A stretch of DNA of 64,000 nt from NCBI GenBank assembly GCA_964059195.1, contig CAXKWD010000013.1, positions 25,582,611-25,646,610 of the forward strand. The letters run 5' to 3'. The first letter of the stretch is position 1. The number at the start of each line of letters is the position of its first letter. A program made the translations under genes and the position numbers. The notes below the pieces were generated by a model. It was not told where the DNA came from. It made no database searches and saw nothing but the letters and a program-made list of their open reading frames with translations. The stretch is from Ectobius pallidus (lineage: Eukaryota; Arthropoda; Insecta; Blattodea; Ectobiidae). Positions 22,600-34,334 of the stretch are shown here, in pieces.

Positions 22600-24808
22600 T
22601 GGCTTTTTCTGAAATTAACTGTCATATAGCATGAAAGGGAAAATGTTATATATTTACTAGAGAATATTGTGTTTTTTAAATATGAGATTGTCAGGTTCAG
22701 TCTCTACATAGTATGCCTAGGTAAAAATAATACTTCTTTTGTAAAATAAAGCATGGAACACTTGCACAATGAGTCTTTGAGTCAATATTGATTTAGGCCT
22801 ATGCTCTGCCACTAATTCCAGTGCCGTTATGAGCCGTGGAAAATAAAAGAGGAAGGAAGTGATGAAATTTCCCTGTGCATGAAAAGATTGTCACTTAATG
22901 AATGGACAAAACTCCACAACATAAGCAATGCTTGCCTCGTGTGCATGTAGTGCAGTTTACAGGAAGATGATAAAAGGACAATCTATTTAAGTATATTAAC
23001 TCACTAGTCATTATTTATGTGTAGAATATAAATCTTAGGTCATTTATTTAATCATGTCTTCGTTACAAAAGCAATACGGAACATGTTCAGATTTTATCTC
23101 CACCTGATTATACCTGAATGCAGTCTTTCTGTCATTGGTTGTCATCGCAGGATGCACACCCTCTCCTCTTCCAATAGGACATGCTACCTAACCGTTCCTT
23201 GTATGAACATTTGAAGCCTTTATATAACTGTTCCTTACCTAACATAATCTATCACTGGCAGTACACATCATTGACCTACAATCTAACTCCCACGAGGTAT
23301 CTGTATTTACCACTGTAATGTTATTCATCATTCTTAATTTAAACACTCCTGCACAGCATTATTTCCTTAAGTGATTCACCATAATGTTTTTACCATTGTA
23401 ATATTATTCATCATTCTGAATTTAAACACCGGCAAGGCATTACCTTGTCATCCAAAGAATTACTGAGTTCAATCAGCATGAAATCATGTTTGTGATGTTG
23501 GCGATGTCGTACATTGGTTCCCAATCGGTGCAGCCCGGCACAGACAGGGGCAGTCTTCTTCTCTAGTTCAGCGAAAAACCTCCATGATGTGTGGTGAGCT
23601 AGCCAAAATATTAGTCCAAATAGTAAAATGGAGTAGAATAAGTAATGTTTACCGTTTATTATTACATCTTGGGAGAAGACAGCATTCAAACTTCACAATT
23701 GTACTAAGTCCAGGCATTACAATATCTATGTATTTTTACCAGTTGAGATTTTCATTATTTTCTAACCCTAAGAACATAAGGACGGTCAAGTTTCCTGAGC
23801 GGTTCTGTTATTATATTTAATTACTAATTCTGAGGTGCTTTGTTTTAATTCAATGGGATTTGTTTTGTCTTAATTCCGAGACTGCTTATTTGGTCAAACC
23901 AAGTACAGTGAACTCCTCTTCATGTAATCGCAGATGTTATCAATCGGGTAATGTTATCACTTTTATGTTTATTGTGATCAAAGATTCGGTTTATGTTATC
24001 ACATTTTTTTTTTTTTTTAGCTTTATTTCGAAGTACTGTACGTCATTCTAAACTTCGTTTTTAAGGGTTTTGTTTCTAATTCCACTGTATTGTGTTGTAT
24101 TGACGGTAGCAATTCTGTTCCCAGCTCACAGGATGACCAGTTCAAGGGGGTGGCACTACATAACTTTCTCTTTTAAGCAATAAAACATGTTTCACTCCAC
24201 AGTTAAGCTGCAGCTTTTGATTTATGAAGATAACAGTGTTGACATGCAGTGATGGCTAGTGTAAAATGAAAAGACTTGTACAGGCATTGGATGTTTTGCT
24301 ATGCAGTGTTCACCACAGATCAGTATAGAATTCCAAAAATACTCGTAACTTCATAACTCATAACTGAGTATGGCGTATTGGTTAATGGACTCCTAAAGGA
24401 AAGTAAAAAAAAATTTAAAAATAAAAACTATGTTACTGCTTAAAAAAATAGTAGTTTGCAGTCTATTACTGTATTAGCCTATGAGTGGTTCAATGATTCA
24501 CAGTTACGTATTATTTTATGAATAAATATTTTTTAATTCTGTTTTGTAGTGTATAATCTTATATATGAATAAATTACCTTTATTTAATTCCTTTGGTTAC
24601 TGTTATCAATCTGTTAATATCATCAGATTAGCTGCGTAGTGATAACAATAAGCGGCATGGGATGTATTTAATTCAGTGTAAGTCCTATCAACAAACATCT
24701 GTACAACCAAATATTTGACTGAATAACATCAATCTCTTACTATAGATAATTTAAATTTAAATCTAAATTGTGATTGCATTAACATGTAAAAATTTAAAAG
24801 TTTATAAT
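22600..24808. other. No gene seen; contains one 82-bp tandem duplication
   Basis: A two-copy direct repeat (units at about 23309 and 23391, each with TTATTCATCATTCT and ATTTAAACAC) and a T run at 24005-24020 are the only structures I see. Open frames are short and unconvincing. Confidence 0.45.
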
Positions 24809-24819
24809 GTCATTAATAT

Positions 24820-26189
24820 TAGGGCAAGGCATTTGATGATTTTGCATCTTTTTTATATGATGGTTAAAAGATAGCTCGAATATATATAAATGTGTATCAT
24901 CAATTAATTGATCATATAAGAGCTATTTGTTTTTGCATTTTTTTGCTTTATTTTGCATTTTTTCGTAATTTTCAATAGATAGGTCATTTTTTGGTAATTT
25001 TTAGGTCATTTTTGGCATTTTTAGGACTTTTTCGGCATTTTTAGGACTTTTTCGGCATTTTAGGTCTTTTTCGGCATTTTTATAGTTTTTTAAATGAAGT
25101 CTTACATTACATTATATTTTTAGTTTTTTTTATTTATTGTTTTTTATTTTTAATGCTTGTCTATTATAACTGTAAAAGCAAATAACATCCACAGGAAATA
25201 AAGCAGATTGCAGCGTTACTGGAAGGAACATGCATTTTGAACTCTTGTTACATTTCCAAGAAAATACAGTATAAGCAATACCTGCTTCTATTTTTAAGCA
25301 TTTTGAACTAGTCTACATTTCCAAGAAAACAACGTTGTAAATACAAGTGGCTATTGACGAATGTGTCCTTCTTGCATTAAAGAAACATCACTTGGGACAC
25401 AGCTCCGTTAGAGATAAGCGAGGCGACTATACCTGCTTTATTATTTTAAAGGAATGTGCATCATGAACTAATCCCAGCATCCTATTGTTATTCATTTTCA
25501 GGCAGGAGGACTTTCACTGTCTTTCAGTTGTCTGTAAGAGTTGTATGAGATAGTTTGTTGACAGAAGAGTTCAGTAAAATGCCCAAAGTGAAAGAAAGTA
25601 CGTTTGATAAATTAAAACGATTTGTTTTCGAGTACGGAGAAAATGTTTTTTCCACCGATGGAAAAATATTGTTCTGCAAATTATGTGATGTGAGGGTTTC
25701 TGCCGAAAAAAAATTACGGTTGAACAACATGTATCAAGAGAGAAACATAAACATGGTCTGCAGCGACTTGAAGAGAAAAGAAACCGTGGCCTGCAACAGA
25801 CACTTCTGGGGGAAAGTTGTTCAACATTTTCGCCGTTTTGCGAGAAACTGTGTACAGCATTTTTATGCGCCGATATGATGGGCATGCCAGTTCAGAAAAA
25901 AAAATTTAGTGAAGGGTATTCAAGTAGGCCTAATATTAATTTACTTACTTCTTTAGCAGCAAAATAAATGTGTTTTATATTGTAAATTTATATATAACGA
26001 AATGTCATCCATTAAATTGGTCCTTAAAAGCAATTCATTACTTAAAAAAATAATTATAAGTAATAATGATAAAATTTATTGGTCATTTTTTTATTTTTTT
26101 CGGTCATTTTTTCACTATTTTTAGGTCATAAATGCATTTTTTATTTTGCATTTTTTCACTTTTTTAAGGTCATTAAATGCCTTGCCCTA
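24820..26189 (+). mobile_element. hAT-like transposon relic with BED-finger transposase start
   Basis: Inverted ends TAGGGCAAGGCATTTGATGA on the left and, from the right, TAGGGCAAGGCATTTAATGA. Both flanks contain GTCATTA, but the left one is displaced by three bases, so the duplication is decayed. The interior holds T-rich subterminal repeats (24930-25090 and 26075-26165) and a transposase start at 25579. The rest of the transposase is deleted, leaving 1370 bp. It lies upstream of a gene 1 exon. Confidence 0.8.
25579..25920 (+). pseudogene. N-terminal piece of a hAT/CGGBP1-like BED-finger protein, frameshifted
   Basis: Starts MPKVKESTFDKLKRFVFEY and has FCKLCDV as the Cys-x2-Cys of a BED zinc finger. 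After AEKK one base is missing. The next frame then gives EQHVSREKHKHGLQRLEEK, supplying the zinc-binding His residues, and goes on to CEKLCTAFLCADMMGMPVQ. This layout (short, BED finger, QHxxxxKH) matches the CGGBP1-like proteins derived from hAT transposases. The frameshift near 25715 and the absent catalytic domain make it inactive. Confidence 0.8.
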
Positions 26190-26484
26190 GTCATTATATA
26201 TTGCCCTTGCAAATACATTTGAAAATGAAGTGAGAATCTGACCAACTTGTTAGTCTGAAATGTGACATAAAGTCTGTTTCTTTACTTGTGTTTCATGAAC
26301 ACTAGAGATCAAATAATTCCACACGTCTTATATACAAATGATATCAGATGTTTCCTGTCGGGAACTGTACTGAAACAGCTTTCAACATTCTGTGAAACTA
26401 AGAAAAAAGAAGACAAGTTAGCCCATGTCTGAATGTAATTAAGAAAACTAAATAAAATAAAATTTAAAAATCTCCAATTTTCAG

Positions 26485-26775
26485 GAAAAACCAACCACTT
26501 CGCCAGATGTTGGCGACCTTGTGAACATGCTGAGATCTGTCGGTTTCAAGTGTCGACAATTTGAAATGTGTGAGAACAGAGAAACTAGTGTTTCATCGTC
26601 AACTACAAGCTTAAGTACAGGAAAATGCCGCGTAGAGATCATGTGTGGCCGCTCAGGGCTGAAAGCTATCATGGAGTCAGTGGTAGGAGAATGTCGCTGC
26701 CCGCCTGCACAGGATGAGAAGCCGGATGTTTTCTGGCATGTGAGCGGCAATGCCCCCATGCCACAGGGAAGTCAG
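26485..26775 (+). CDS. Host gene 1, internal exon (97 codons)
   Basis: The acceptor TTTTCAG lies before 26485, and the donor CAG|GTGAGC follows 26775. The exon starts and ends in phase 0. It encodes EKPTTSPDVGDLVNMLRSVG, then a segment rich in Cys (MCGRSGLK, VVGECRCPP) ending HVSGNAPMPQGSQ. GC content and codon use are clearly higher than in the surroundings, which supports selection on the protein. I do not recognise the family. The Cys pattern could form a small folded domain. Confidence 0.8.
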
Positions 26776-27433
26776 GTGAGCAGCTGTATTCATTCCAGAA
26801 TTGTTCATCTTTAAGTATCTCAAATCAATTTGTCATTTGTACACACTATAGGTTAATTCAATTCTCTAGCCCAAGTATTAAGGAAGGACGTACAAGTTTG
26901 AGCATAAAAAAAGGTACTTTTAAAATTTATTTTTAATATAAAACATGGTTTTTCCTAATGTCAATGGTTCAATTTTTACAATATGTATATTGTGTTGGTA
27001 GTTACAACCATGAATGTATTAGACTGTGTTGCTTGTTCTTTAAATTTAATTCCTTCTATTTTAAAACAAGAACAAAGAAAACTACAACAGTATTTAGTAC
27101 CTTTTACTTAGAATGACTCCAATAAAAAGTTTTAAATGACTACAAAACAGGTTACTCTGAGGATGCTGCAGTGAAATCGAAAGCTCTAGGCACAAACTAA
27201 TATCCTAAGTCAAGATCAAGGAATCTCATAACTATTTTATCGATTGAGCAAAGATACCCGATGGCATAATTTTTAATACCTTGTTTAATTGTTATAAACA
27301 TTTCTTAAGTATTTAATGTAACATTTCATAATATATTTAATTTTAAAGTATTTTGACTGTAAATATGATAAAACAAAAAGTTCATTGCGTTCATACGATA
27401 TTAAGGAATAAATGAAAATAATCACAATACATA
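26776..27433. other. Intron of gene 1; nothing recognised
   Basis: AT-rich intron sequence between the exon at 26485 and a DNA transposon. A short stretch at 27158-27192 vaguely recalls a Penelope 3' end but is too weak to annotate. Confidence 0.5.
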
Positions 27434-29098
27434 TGAAGCGTCCAATTCCAAAACTGTCTCAATCCAGTTTTAACAATTTTCAGGAAACTTCAAAAACTGA
27501 TAACTTTTTTCCTAACTGTTTGCAGTGTTCTAATTTTCTTTTAATTTTACAGTTGAGAAACACTCTTCTAATGAGTGATATTCCTGAAAATCAGGGATCG
27601 ATATTTCAGGAGTTATTTCATATTTTTGTTTGGATTGAGAGAGTTTTGAAACTGTAGGCTGGAACGAGAGAGTTTTGGAAAATTACACAATTCTTTTTAG
27701 TTTCTAATATTTTAGAAGAGGCTTCTTATTAATGTAAATACAATAATCTATTACTGCAATTTCTATTTTGTCTATGACATTGAACTCGGATATTAAAATT
27801 AAAGGTCATTCGGAATGAATACATTATTCTGTTTGGTTATTACACTTCAGATCAATTTTTAAGTCCTCTTTTTCCATAAATAAATCCTCATTTGCATTTT
27901 CTTGTCTGTTTAACCTTGATTCACCCTCTATTACACTCTTGTAAAATGATAAATCAGTAATTTTTCTCCACTCGGAACAAAAGTGTTGAGAACGAATAGT
28001 TTCTCTTCCTTCTGATTCTGAGATTTTGGGGTCATCTGCAAAATGCTTTTCCTCTCTTTAACACCGATTTTAATTCTCCTATGTCTATTAAGTAATTTAC
28101 TTCACCTCTCACAATCACATTTTTTCCAGATACAGTTTTTCTTTGCTTAGCTGCGGAAAACTGGAAATGTCTCTGCCCAGGATGTTTGAGAGTAGCTTGC
28201 ACTATTTTTCTTCCAATCAATGATAACAGTTCCTCTCCCAGTTCCTTCAGATTTGCAGTTTTTGAAATAATGTCTCTATATTCACATGGTTTGTTAATAG
28301 TATCCCTCTTCCTAATGACATTTTCTATTCTTCCAAACACTCTAATGGCTGGAAGAAAAGAGTGGCCGACAATAGGGAAAATAACATGGGAGTTCTTTAC
28401 AGTTGGTATGCTATTGTAGAGCCAAGACATTAACATTCCCATTACTGTAATATTTTTATTTTGTCCTGGGCACCCGTCAGCATACACTTTCATGACCTTA
28501 GTTTCCCCCAATTCGAAGGATCTTTCAATTTCTTCCGTCCTTTACCACTAGGTGTAATCAATATATTACTTTCCATTTCTTAAGAATAGTGCTTACTTAG
28601 CTTGTATTTGTGAGCAATGCACAGAAAACACTATCACCTTATTTACAGAGAGTCTGTACTATTTATTACCTTCTAACAATGGGTATATGAGAGTGACAAC
28701 GTTCATAATTATAATTTGTGCTAATACACTGCTGACAACAGCTGGAAACACTGCTGGAAACATAAAATAAAAGATTATTAGTAAGGAAATTTAAAAGACG
28801 GATGGAGAGAGTTTTGTTATCCAAACAAAGAATATTATCAATCCTTGCTATGGATGGAGGAAGTTTTGAAAAATAAATTCATGTATGGAACGAGACAGTT
28901 TTGTAACAGTACATGGGATGGAATGAGAAAGTTTTGAAACTGTTTGTCATTTCTGAAGCTTAATTTTGGAAGGAAAGAGGAAGTTTAGGCACAACATTCA
29001 TTACTACATTGTTAGAGATATGTAGGTAGATGACGAAAATGCCATTATCTCAATTTTAAAAAAAATTGATTGAGACAGTTTTGGAATTGGACGCTTCA
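27434..29098 (-). mobile_element. DNA transposon with GAAGCGTCCAATTCC ends and repeated internal motif
   Basis: Inverted ends TGAAGCGTCCAATTCCAAAA, continuing CTGTCTCAATC, match at 27434 and 29098. TA lies outside both, consistent with a TA target duplication. A motif of the form GAGA(G/C)AGTTTTG recurs about seven more times near the two ends (27636, 27663, 28803, 28851, 28887, 28922, 28975). A transposase-like frame lies at 28032-28511. The copy sits in an intron of gene 1. Confidence 0.82.
28032..28511 (-). pseudogene. DDE-type transposase-like fragment (YADGCPGQNKN)
   Basis: The 159-residue frame opens MGETKVMKVYADGCPGQNKN, then has MSWLYNSIP and FPIVGHSFLPA. An Asp inside ADxCxGQNKN followed by GHSF/H is a recurrent pattern of invertebrate transposon proteins with an RNase H-like fold, where the Asp is a likely catalytic residue. 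Only this middle portion is open; the N-terminal part is missing or decayed upstream of 28511. The exact superfamily is not clear to me. Confidence 0.6.
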
Positions 29099-29194
29099 TA
29101 TATTTCCAGAAAAATTCATAAACCAACCATTTATTCGTAATAATTACCCACAAAGGTTATGCTTTTAATGAAACTCATGTCGGTCAATAATTAT

Positions 29195-29574
29195 GCGGGG
29201 CTCAATGATATAGAACACGTCAGATCAAAAAATACATGCATGTTATAACAATAATATACACTAACTGCAAGCTGCCAAATTTATCCAAACTGGAAATATT
29301 CCTCCAAATTATAGAAGGTGTGAGTTACTAAAAATTTCTTGACATGTTTTGAAAGGTTTGCTCTTTCTTTGAATGCATAATAATTTTATGTTGTTTGGAA
29401 GCTTGTTATATATCTGTATTGCAGAATAATAAGCACCCTTCTGAAAGAGTTTTAACGAGTTAGTTGGTCTGTGTAGATCATTCATGTTTCTGGTAGTACG
29501 TCCATGTACACTGAAATTAGTTTGGAATTTATCAATATTATCTACTATATAACACATAACTGAATATATATACT
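29195..29574 (-). mobile_element. Family A copy 3, 3' segment
   Basis: Minus-strand 3' UTR and C-terminal ORF2 of family A (IYNKLPNNIKLLCIQRK and onward), starting at GCGGGGCTCAA without the hexamer tail. It is interrupted at 29575 by a hAT MITE and resumes at 30320. It contains a small deletion near 29342-29346 that shifts the end of the frame. Confidence 0.9.
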
Positions 29575-30319
29575 CAGTGAAGGAAGTGGGAAAAATCCAG
29601 AGGCGGTATGCTATCCCAAAATTTTTCCCTAACATACCTCAATTTAAAGAAAGCACATTTCCTCCTTTACAAGATAATAATTATGTGATATCCACTTGGT
29701 GGTATTTTGAATTAACTTCCTTCATGAGTAACCAACTCTGTTTTATAGATGATGGCCAAGAAGGAGCACAACAGAAGACTAGAACATCATGTACTGTCGA
29801 TTGACAGACCTTTATTTATTTCACATCATGGAAACCATCAATAACAGCAGTGGGTGTCGGCATGCTGACCACATGCCCCAATCCTGCCATCTATGGTAGA
29901 TGAGCAGGTGTCGGGTGGTAGTCCAGGGATGTAGAGCCATTGAGTTTAGTTCATTTACTTCAATGAAGATATTTTAAAAGTATTTAAGGCCTATTTAAAC
30001 AATATAAAAGTCACAACATTTTGTTACAGAGATATTTTTTTAAACATAGAATCTAGTGGTTCAGTCATTAAGATGGCAACAAAGACCATCACAAGTTATA
30101 GTGGCAATGGCTACCGGTGGAAGTGTACGAGTTGGTGAATAATCATGAAACGTAATTATTATATTACGACTGAAAGGAACATTCACAATTTGTATCAGCC
30201 ATTGATTTTCAGTGACGGTATGCTATTTCACCATTGAAACCAGTGCCGGTATGCCTCTGGACCTTTAAAACCAGTGACGGTATTCCATACCGGTGCATAC
30301 CGCCTCACTTCTTTCACTG
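29575..30319. mobile_element. hAT-type MITE inside family A copy 3, 8-bp duplication TATATACT
   Basis: Ends: CAGTGAAGGAAGTG on the left and, from the right, CAGTGAAAGAAGTG. TATATACT flanks both sides (29567-29574 and 30320-30327), and removing the element plus one duplication restores family A sequence as in copies 1 and 2. Variants of the terminal motif (CCAGTGACGGTATGC, CCAGTGCCGGTATGC, CCAGTGACGGTATTCC) recur near the right end. No coding capacity. Confidence 0.93.
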
Positions 30320-30453
30320 TATATACTCCCCTGTAAGAGTGAGAACTTTTAATTTTTCAAATAGCGGTTTACAAGATTCCCTTTTTTCCTTTCCACATAT
30401 TATTCTTATTGCCCGTTTTTGTAATCTAAATATTTTCTCCCTATGGGAAGAGT
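30320..30453 (-). mobile_element. Family A copy 3, 5' segment (truncated)
   Basis: Continues family A ORF2 antisense (LLFEKLKVLTLTGEYIYS region and the LQKRAIRIICGK block). It stops at about 30453, where family B begins. The copy is therefore a short 5'-truncated piece. Confidence 0.88.
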
Positions 30454-30482
30454 ATACTTGAGGTAAATTTATATTTAGGCCT

Positions 30483-33400
30483 ATGAATTGTCTCTATAAT
30501 ATTATTTGTTTAATATTTAAACCTAATTTTAATGTAATTATATCTGCTGATTTTAATGTTCAACTAAATTATGCCAATAATTTTGAGAGAGACTTAATTA
30601 ACCTATTTGATTGTTTTGGACTTAAGATTACTACCTTAGAAATTACTAGGCCAGGCCTAACAAATGTTGGTACATGCATTGACAATATAGTAACGGACAT
30701 ACACAAAACTAAATCGTCATCAAAAGTGATACACACTTTATTATCAGATCATAATAGTATTCTATTAAGTTTCAATGTCAATTCAGGTAAAAATCATGAT
30801 TATAATATCAGTGCACCAAAACAGTTACTAAGATTAGTCAATGATGATAATGTTAAATTGTTTATCAGTATGTTAAGAGAAATGAATTGGTTAGGGGTAT
30901 ATAGTCCAAAAAATATAGATGATAAATTTAAAACTTTTCATGACTTCTTTATGTGGGCGGTCAATGGTGCCTTTGCACTAATTACTTCAAGAAATAAAAA
31001 AACTAAATCTGATAATAAATGGTACAATAATGAACTACATAAACTTAAAGAACAATGTGACAAGATATACGACTTAAGTAAGATTTTCAATAACAATCAG
31101 TTAAGAGATAGATACAAAGTTTTGAAAAAAAATTACAAGCAAGCAATCAAAAATGCAAAAATACTGTATTTTAATGGACTAGTTAAAAACTCAAAAAATA
31201 AAAGTAAAACGATATGGCAGATCACCAATAAACTTATAAATAATAACTGTAAAGCACAAGACTTGCCTAGTGAAATAACACCTGATAAGTTTAACAATTT
31301 TTTCATAGACCATGTAAATAAAGTCAGTAGTAGTATTCCTATCAGCAATCATGATTGCACTTTCTATATTAATAAGTATCCAAGACCAGAAACAAGTTTT
31401 GTATTTCAAAAAGTCAGTGTGGGAAACATGTTTACTAAAATTAATCAATTAAATAATAGTAAATGTTTAGTCATATATGGCATCAGCTCCTACATTATGA
31501 AGATCTCTGCTTTTTATATTAGTGAAGTATTAACTTATATTTTTAATGAATGCTTAATAAATGGCTGTGTTTTTCCTAATAAGCTAAAAAATATCAAAGT
31601 TGTCCCAGTGTACAAAAAAGGTGATAGAAAGTTAGAAAACAATTATAGACCGATATCTATAGTACCTGTTATCTCTAAAGTCTTTTAAACGTTACTACAT
31701 GGCCAAATATCAAACTATTTTGAGAAATCAAGCATATTTACAGATAAACAATATGGCTATAGACCTCATAGGAGTACGACTAATGCTGTTATCAAGCTTG
31801 TTGATCATGTAGTCAATGACTTAGAAAAAGGTTCACTTGTAAGTTTCAGGTCTTTTGATATGTCAAAAGCCTTCGACACTGTCGATCATAGTACTTTAAG
31901 TAAAAAACTTTTTTATTATGGATTTGATAAAAATTCAATTAAACTTTTAATTTCCTATTTGTCAAAGAGAATACAATTTGTTTTTAAGAACGGAACTTAT
32001 TCTAAAGGCAGGTTAGTTGAATAGGCCTATGGTGTTCCTCAAGGGTCTATTCTTGGACCTATAGGCCCTACTCTTTAACATATATATCAATGACTTACCT
32101 GTAAATATTGATAGCGCAGGAACAAATGGATTGCTGTTTGCAGACGATTTAGGTCTTAAAGTAAGCTGTAAAACTAAAGAAGGAATACTAGACAAGTTAG
32201 ATTCTAGTTTAATTTTATTACAAGACTGGTGTGCTGCTAATAATTTGTCCCTCAATACAAATAAAATTTGTGATACATCTTTTAGTTATAGCAGAAGTAA
32301 CTCAAATCCAATAAACCATAATAATACTCTAAAATTTCTAGGAATTTGTTTGGATTCAAATTTATCATGGAATTTCCATATTGATTTTATTATTAAGAAA
32401 ATTTAATAAATAAATTGCAGCCAAATAGCCATACTTCAAAGATAGTTTACAATGGTAGTTTACATGTTTGCATATTCACATATTGTCTTTGTTCTTTTTG
32501 TACAGAGTTCGATATGGTACCGATCGCACGGTTTCTCACATAGTAAGCATTCACAATCGACACTGGGTTCATGGAAGTGTGTGTTTTTGCACATTAGGTG
32601 ATGAAACCCGTGGACTGCCAATCTTGTAATGACGTGTCTCATTTCGAAGTTTGCCTTTGACCATGATCTGTCTATCATGGCTCCTGTGCCATAGAATTCT
32701 GGTTGTACTTCATCTCTTTTTCCTGTCAGTGCTGCCAGCAGTTTTTCTGATGCGCTGGTGTTGGGTAGAGGTATGCTTGTCCTGAGATCTTCAACGAGGA
32801 AGGTTTCCTTTGCCAGGAGATATGCGAGTCTTGACCGGGTCATTTTTGAAACTCCTATTGCTTTCTTTATGTAGTTTGCTTTCACCCTTTCTAAGGTGGA
32901 TAGATTCTTTGTTGTTAAATGTGGCCAGATGATTTCGATGCCGTATGTTAGTATTGGAAGAATTTTTGCTCTGAATAGTAACATTGCTGTCTCTAGGCTA
33001 AGGGTTTTGATGTTTTTTATTTCGTGCGATGCCATTATTGCTTGGGTTGCCTTCTCTGTGACGTGTTTTGTGAAGCATTTTGCGCTTGTTTGCAGCGTGA
33101 TGCCTAAATATTTGAAGTCATTTAAATATTTAAATATTTGAAGAATATTTGAAGTCATTATTAAGAAAATGGCAAAGGGACTTTATGTGTTAAGAAGACT
33201 AAGTGGTACAGTTGACAAAAATAGACTGCTCACTGTTTATTTTTCTCAAATACAAAGTGTATTGTCTTATGGTATTACCCTTTGGGGTTCAAGTAGCTAT
33301 TGTAAAAAAATATTTATTTTACAAAAAAGGGCAATTAGAATTCTCTGCAAAGCCCCACATTGACTCACTTGTAAACCATTATTTACTGATTTAGGTGTAT

Positions 33401-33714
33401 TAACTTTATATTCCCTTTATGTATTACATTTACTCTGTTTTGTCCATGGTCATTTTGAACATTTTCAAACCAATGCAGATATTCACTTACATGACGCTAG
33501 AAATAAAAACTCTATAAGGATACAACAATACCAATTTAGTAGTTCACAAAAAAACTGGTTTTATGTATCAACTAAGTTGTACAATACAGTACCTACCAAA
33601 ATCAAATCTTTGTCACACACCAATTTTAAATGTAAAATCAAGCGTATATTGATTAAAGAATGTTTGTATAACGTTAATGATTTTTTTAGCATTAACTGGG
33701 AATTTTATTTGTAA
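30483..33714 (+). pseudogene. Family B ORF2 remnant (partial endonuclease + RT)
   Basis: The frame is read through four lesions. TAA at 31686-31688 lies in the RT finger region after VPVISKVF. TAG at 32022-32024 and a 7-base insertion at 32061-32067 both consist of TAGGCC-like sequence. TGA at 33361-33363 follows the AIRILCKAPH block. The active-site motif is LLFADDLGL. Without the two TAGGCC-like insertions the region reads a normal YGVPQGSILGPLLFNIYIND. The endonuclease N terminus is absent here but occurs at 34370-34856. Confidence 0.85.
32403..33156 (-). mobile_element. 3' end of a different non-LTR element inserted in family B
   Basis: ATTATTAAGAAAAT (14 bp) flanks the insert at 32389-32402 and 33157-33170, a typical target duplication of target-primed reverse transcription. 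The minus-strand frame gives an RT thumb region (FKYLGITLQ, ILPILTYGIEIIWPH). It ends in a Cys/His cluster, CECLLCEKPCDRYHIELC, reminiscent of the zinc knuckle at the end of some R1/I- or RTE-like ORF2s. The 3' end has a short TTTATTTATT tail. The copy is strongly 5'-truncated (754 bp). Confidence 0.85.
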
Positions 33715-33898
33715 TTCATGTGACTTAAATCAACAGTTAATATATTGTAGGTGTTTTAATTAAGAATAGAATATATATTATGTTGAATACTTGCAATGTT
33801 ATAAAGGATATTAGTAGGCTATAACCATGACGACTGTCTATGCATGTATTTATATGTTTATGACAATAAAGATTCTTATTCTTATTCTTATTCTTATT

Positions 33899-34334
33899 AA
33901 AGTGCAGATAATGTGAAGAATATACAAACTAATTTACTATCGCCAGTAAACTTAAGTGTTCTGAAACATCACTCCTCAAGTGACATCAGCAAGCGAGGTT
34001 CCAAATGGCTTCTAAACTGAATCTAAGTATAGGTGCAAGTGGAAATCTGGCAAGCAGAGACCAAAGAAGGTTACACCACCTTCATGCATTTGATGGCAGC
34101 CATTTTGAAATTGATATGTGCACCTAGAGAACTAGCCATTCTGCAATGTCTTCTACCTATCTATATTTATTGACAGAAGTCTGATAAGATGTGTTCTTTA
34201 TGTTGAAATTGGTGCATTCTAAAGTCTCTATCTGGTTACGTGGTTTAGACGAAAATTCTGATTTTACCATGCAATACCTATAGGCCAAAACCAGAAACAT
34301 GCTTCAGGTGGAGGGGTACCAAGGGGTACCTAAC
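33899..34334. other. Intron of gene 1; no feature seen
   Basis: Sequence between family B and the inverted-repeat unit. No coding frame, boundary or RNA promoter recognised. Confidence 0.45.

Larger units (their letters stand above)
30454..33898 (+). mobile_element. Family B CR1-group retrotransposon, interrupted, tail ATTCTT
   Basis: ORF2 begins mid-endonuclease (VIISADFNVQLN, LLSDHNSILLS), then the linker and RT (NYRPISIV, SFDMSKAFDTVDH, YGVPQGSILGP, LLFADDLGLK). The C terminus ends NDFFSINWEFYL at 33714. Stops occur at 31686, 32022 and 33361, and a frame break at 32061. The 3' end carries a TTATTC/ATTCTT tail at 33872-33898. A second element is inserted at 32403-33156, flanked by a 14-bp duplication. 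Confidence 0.9.

Noticed and set aside
27158..27192. Second hammerhead-like core (CTGAGGATG then GAAA)
   Set aside because: Core box deviates and no paired stem II is present.
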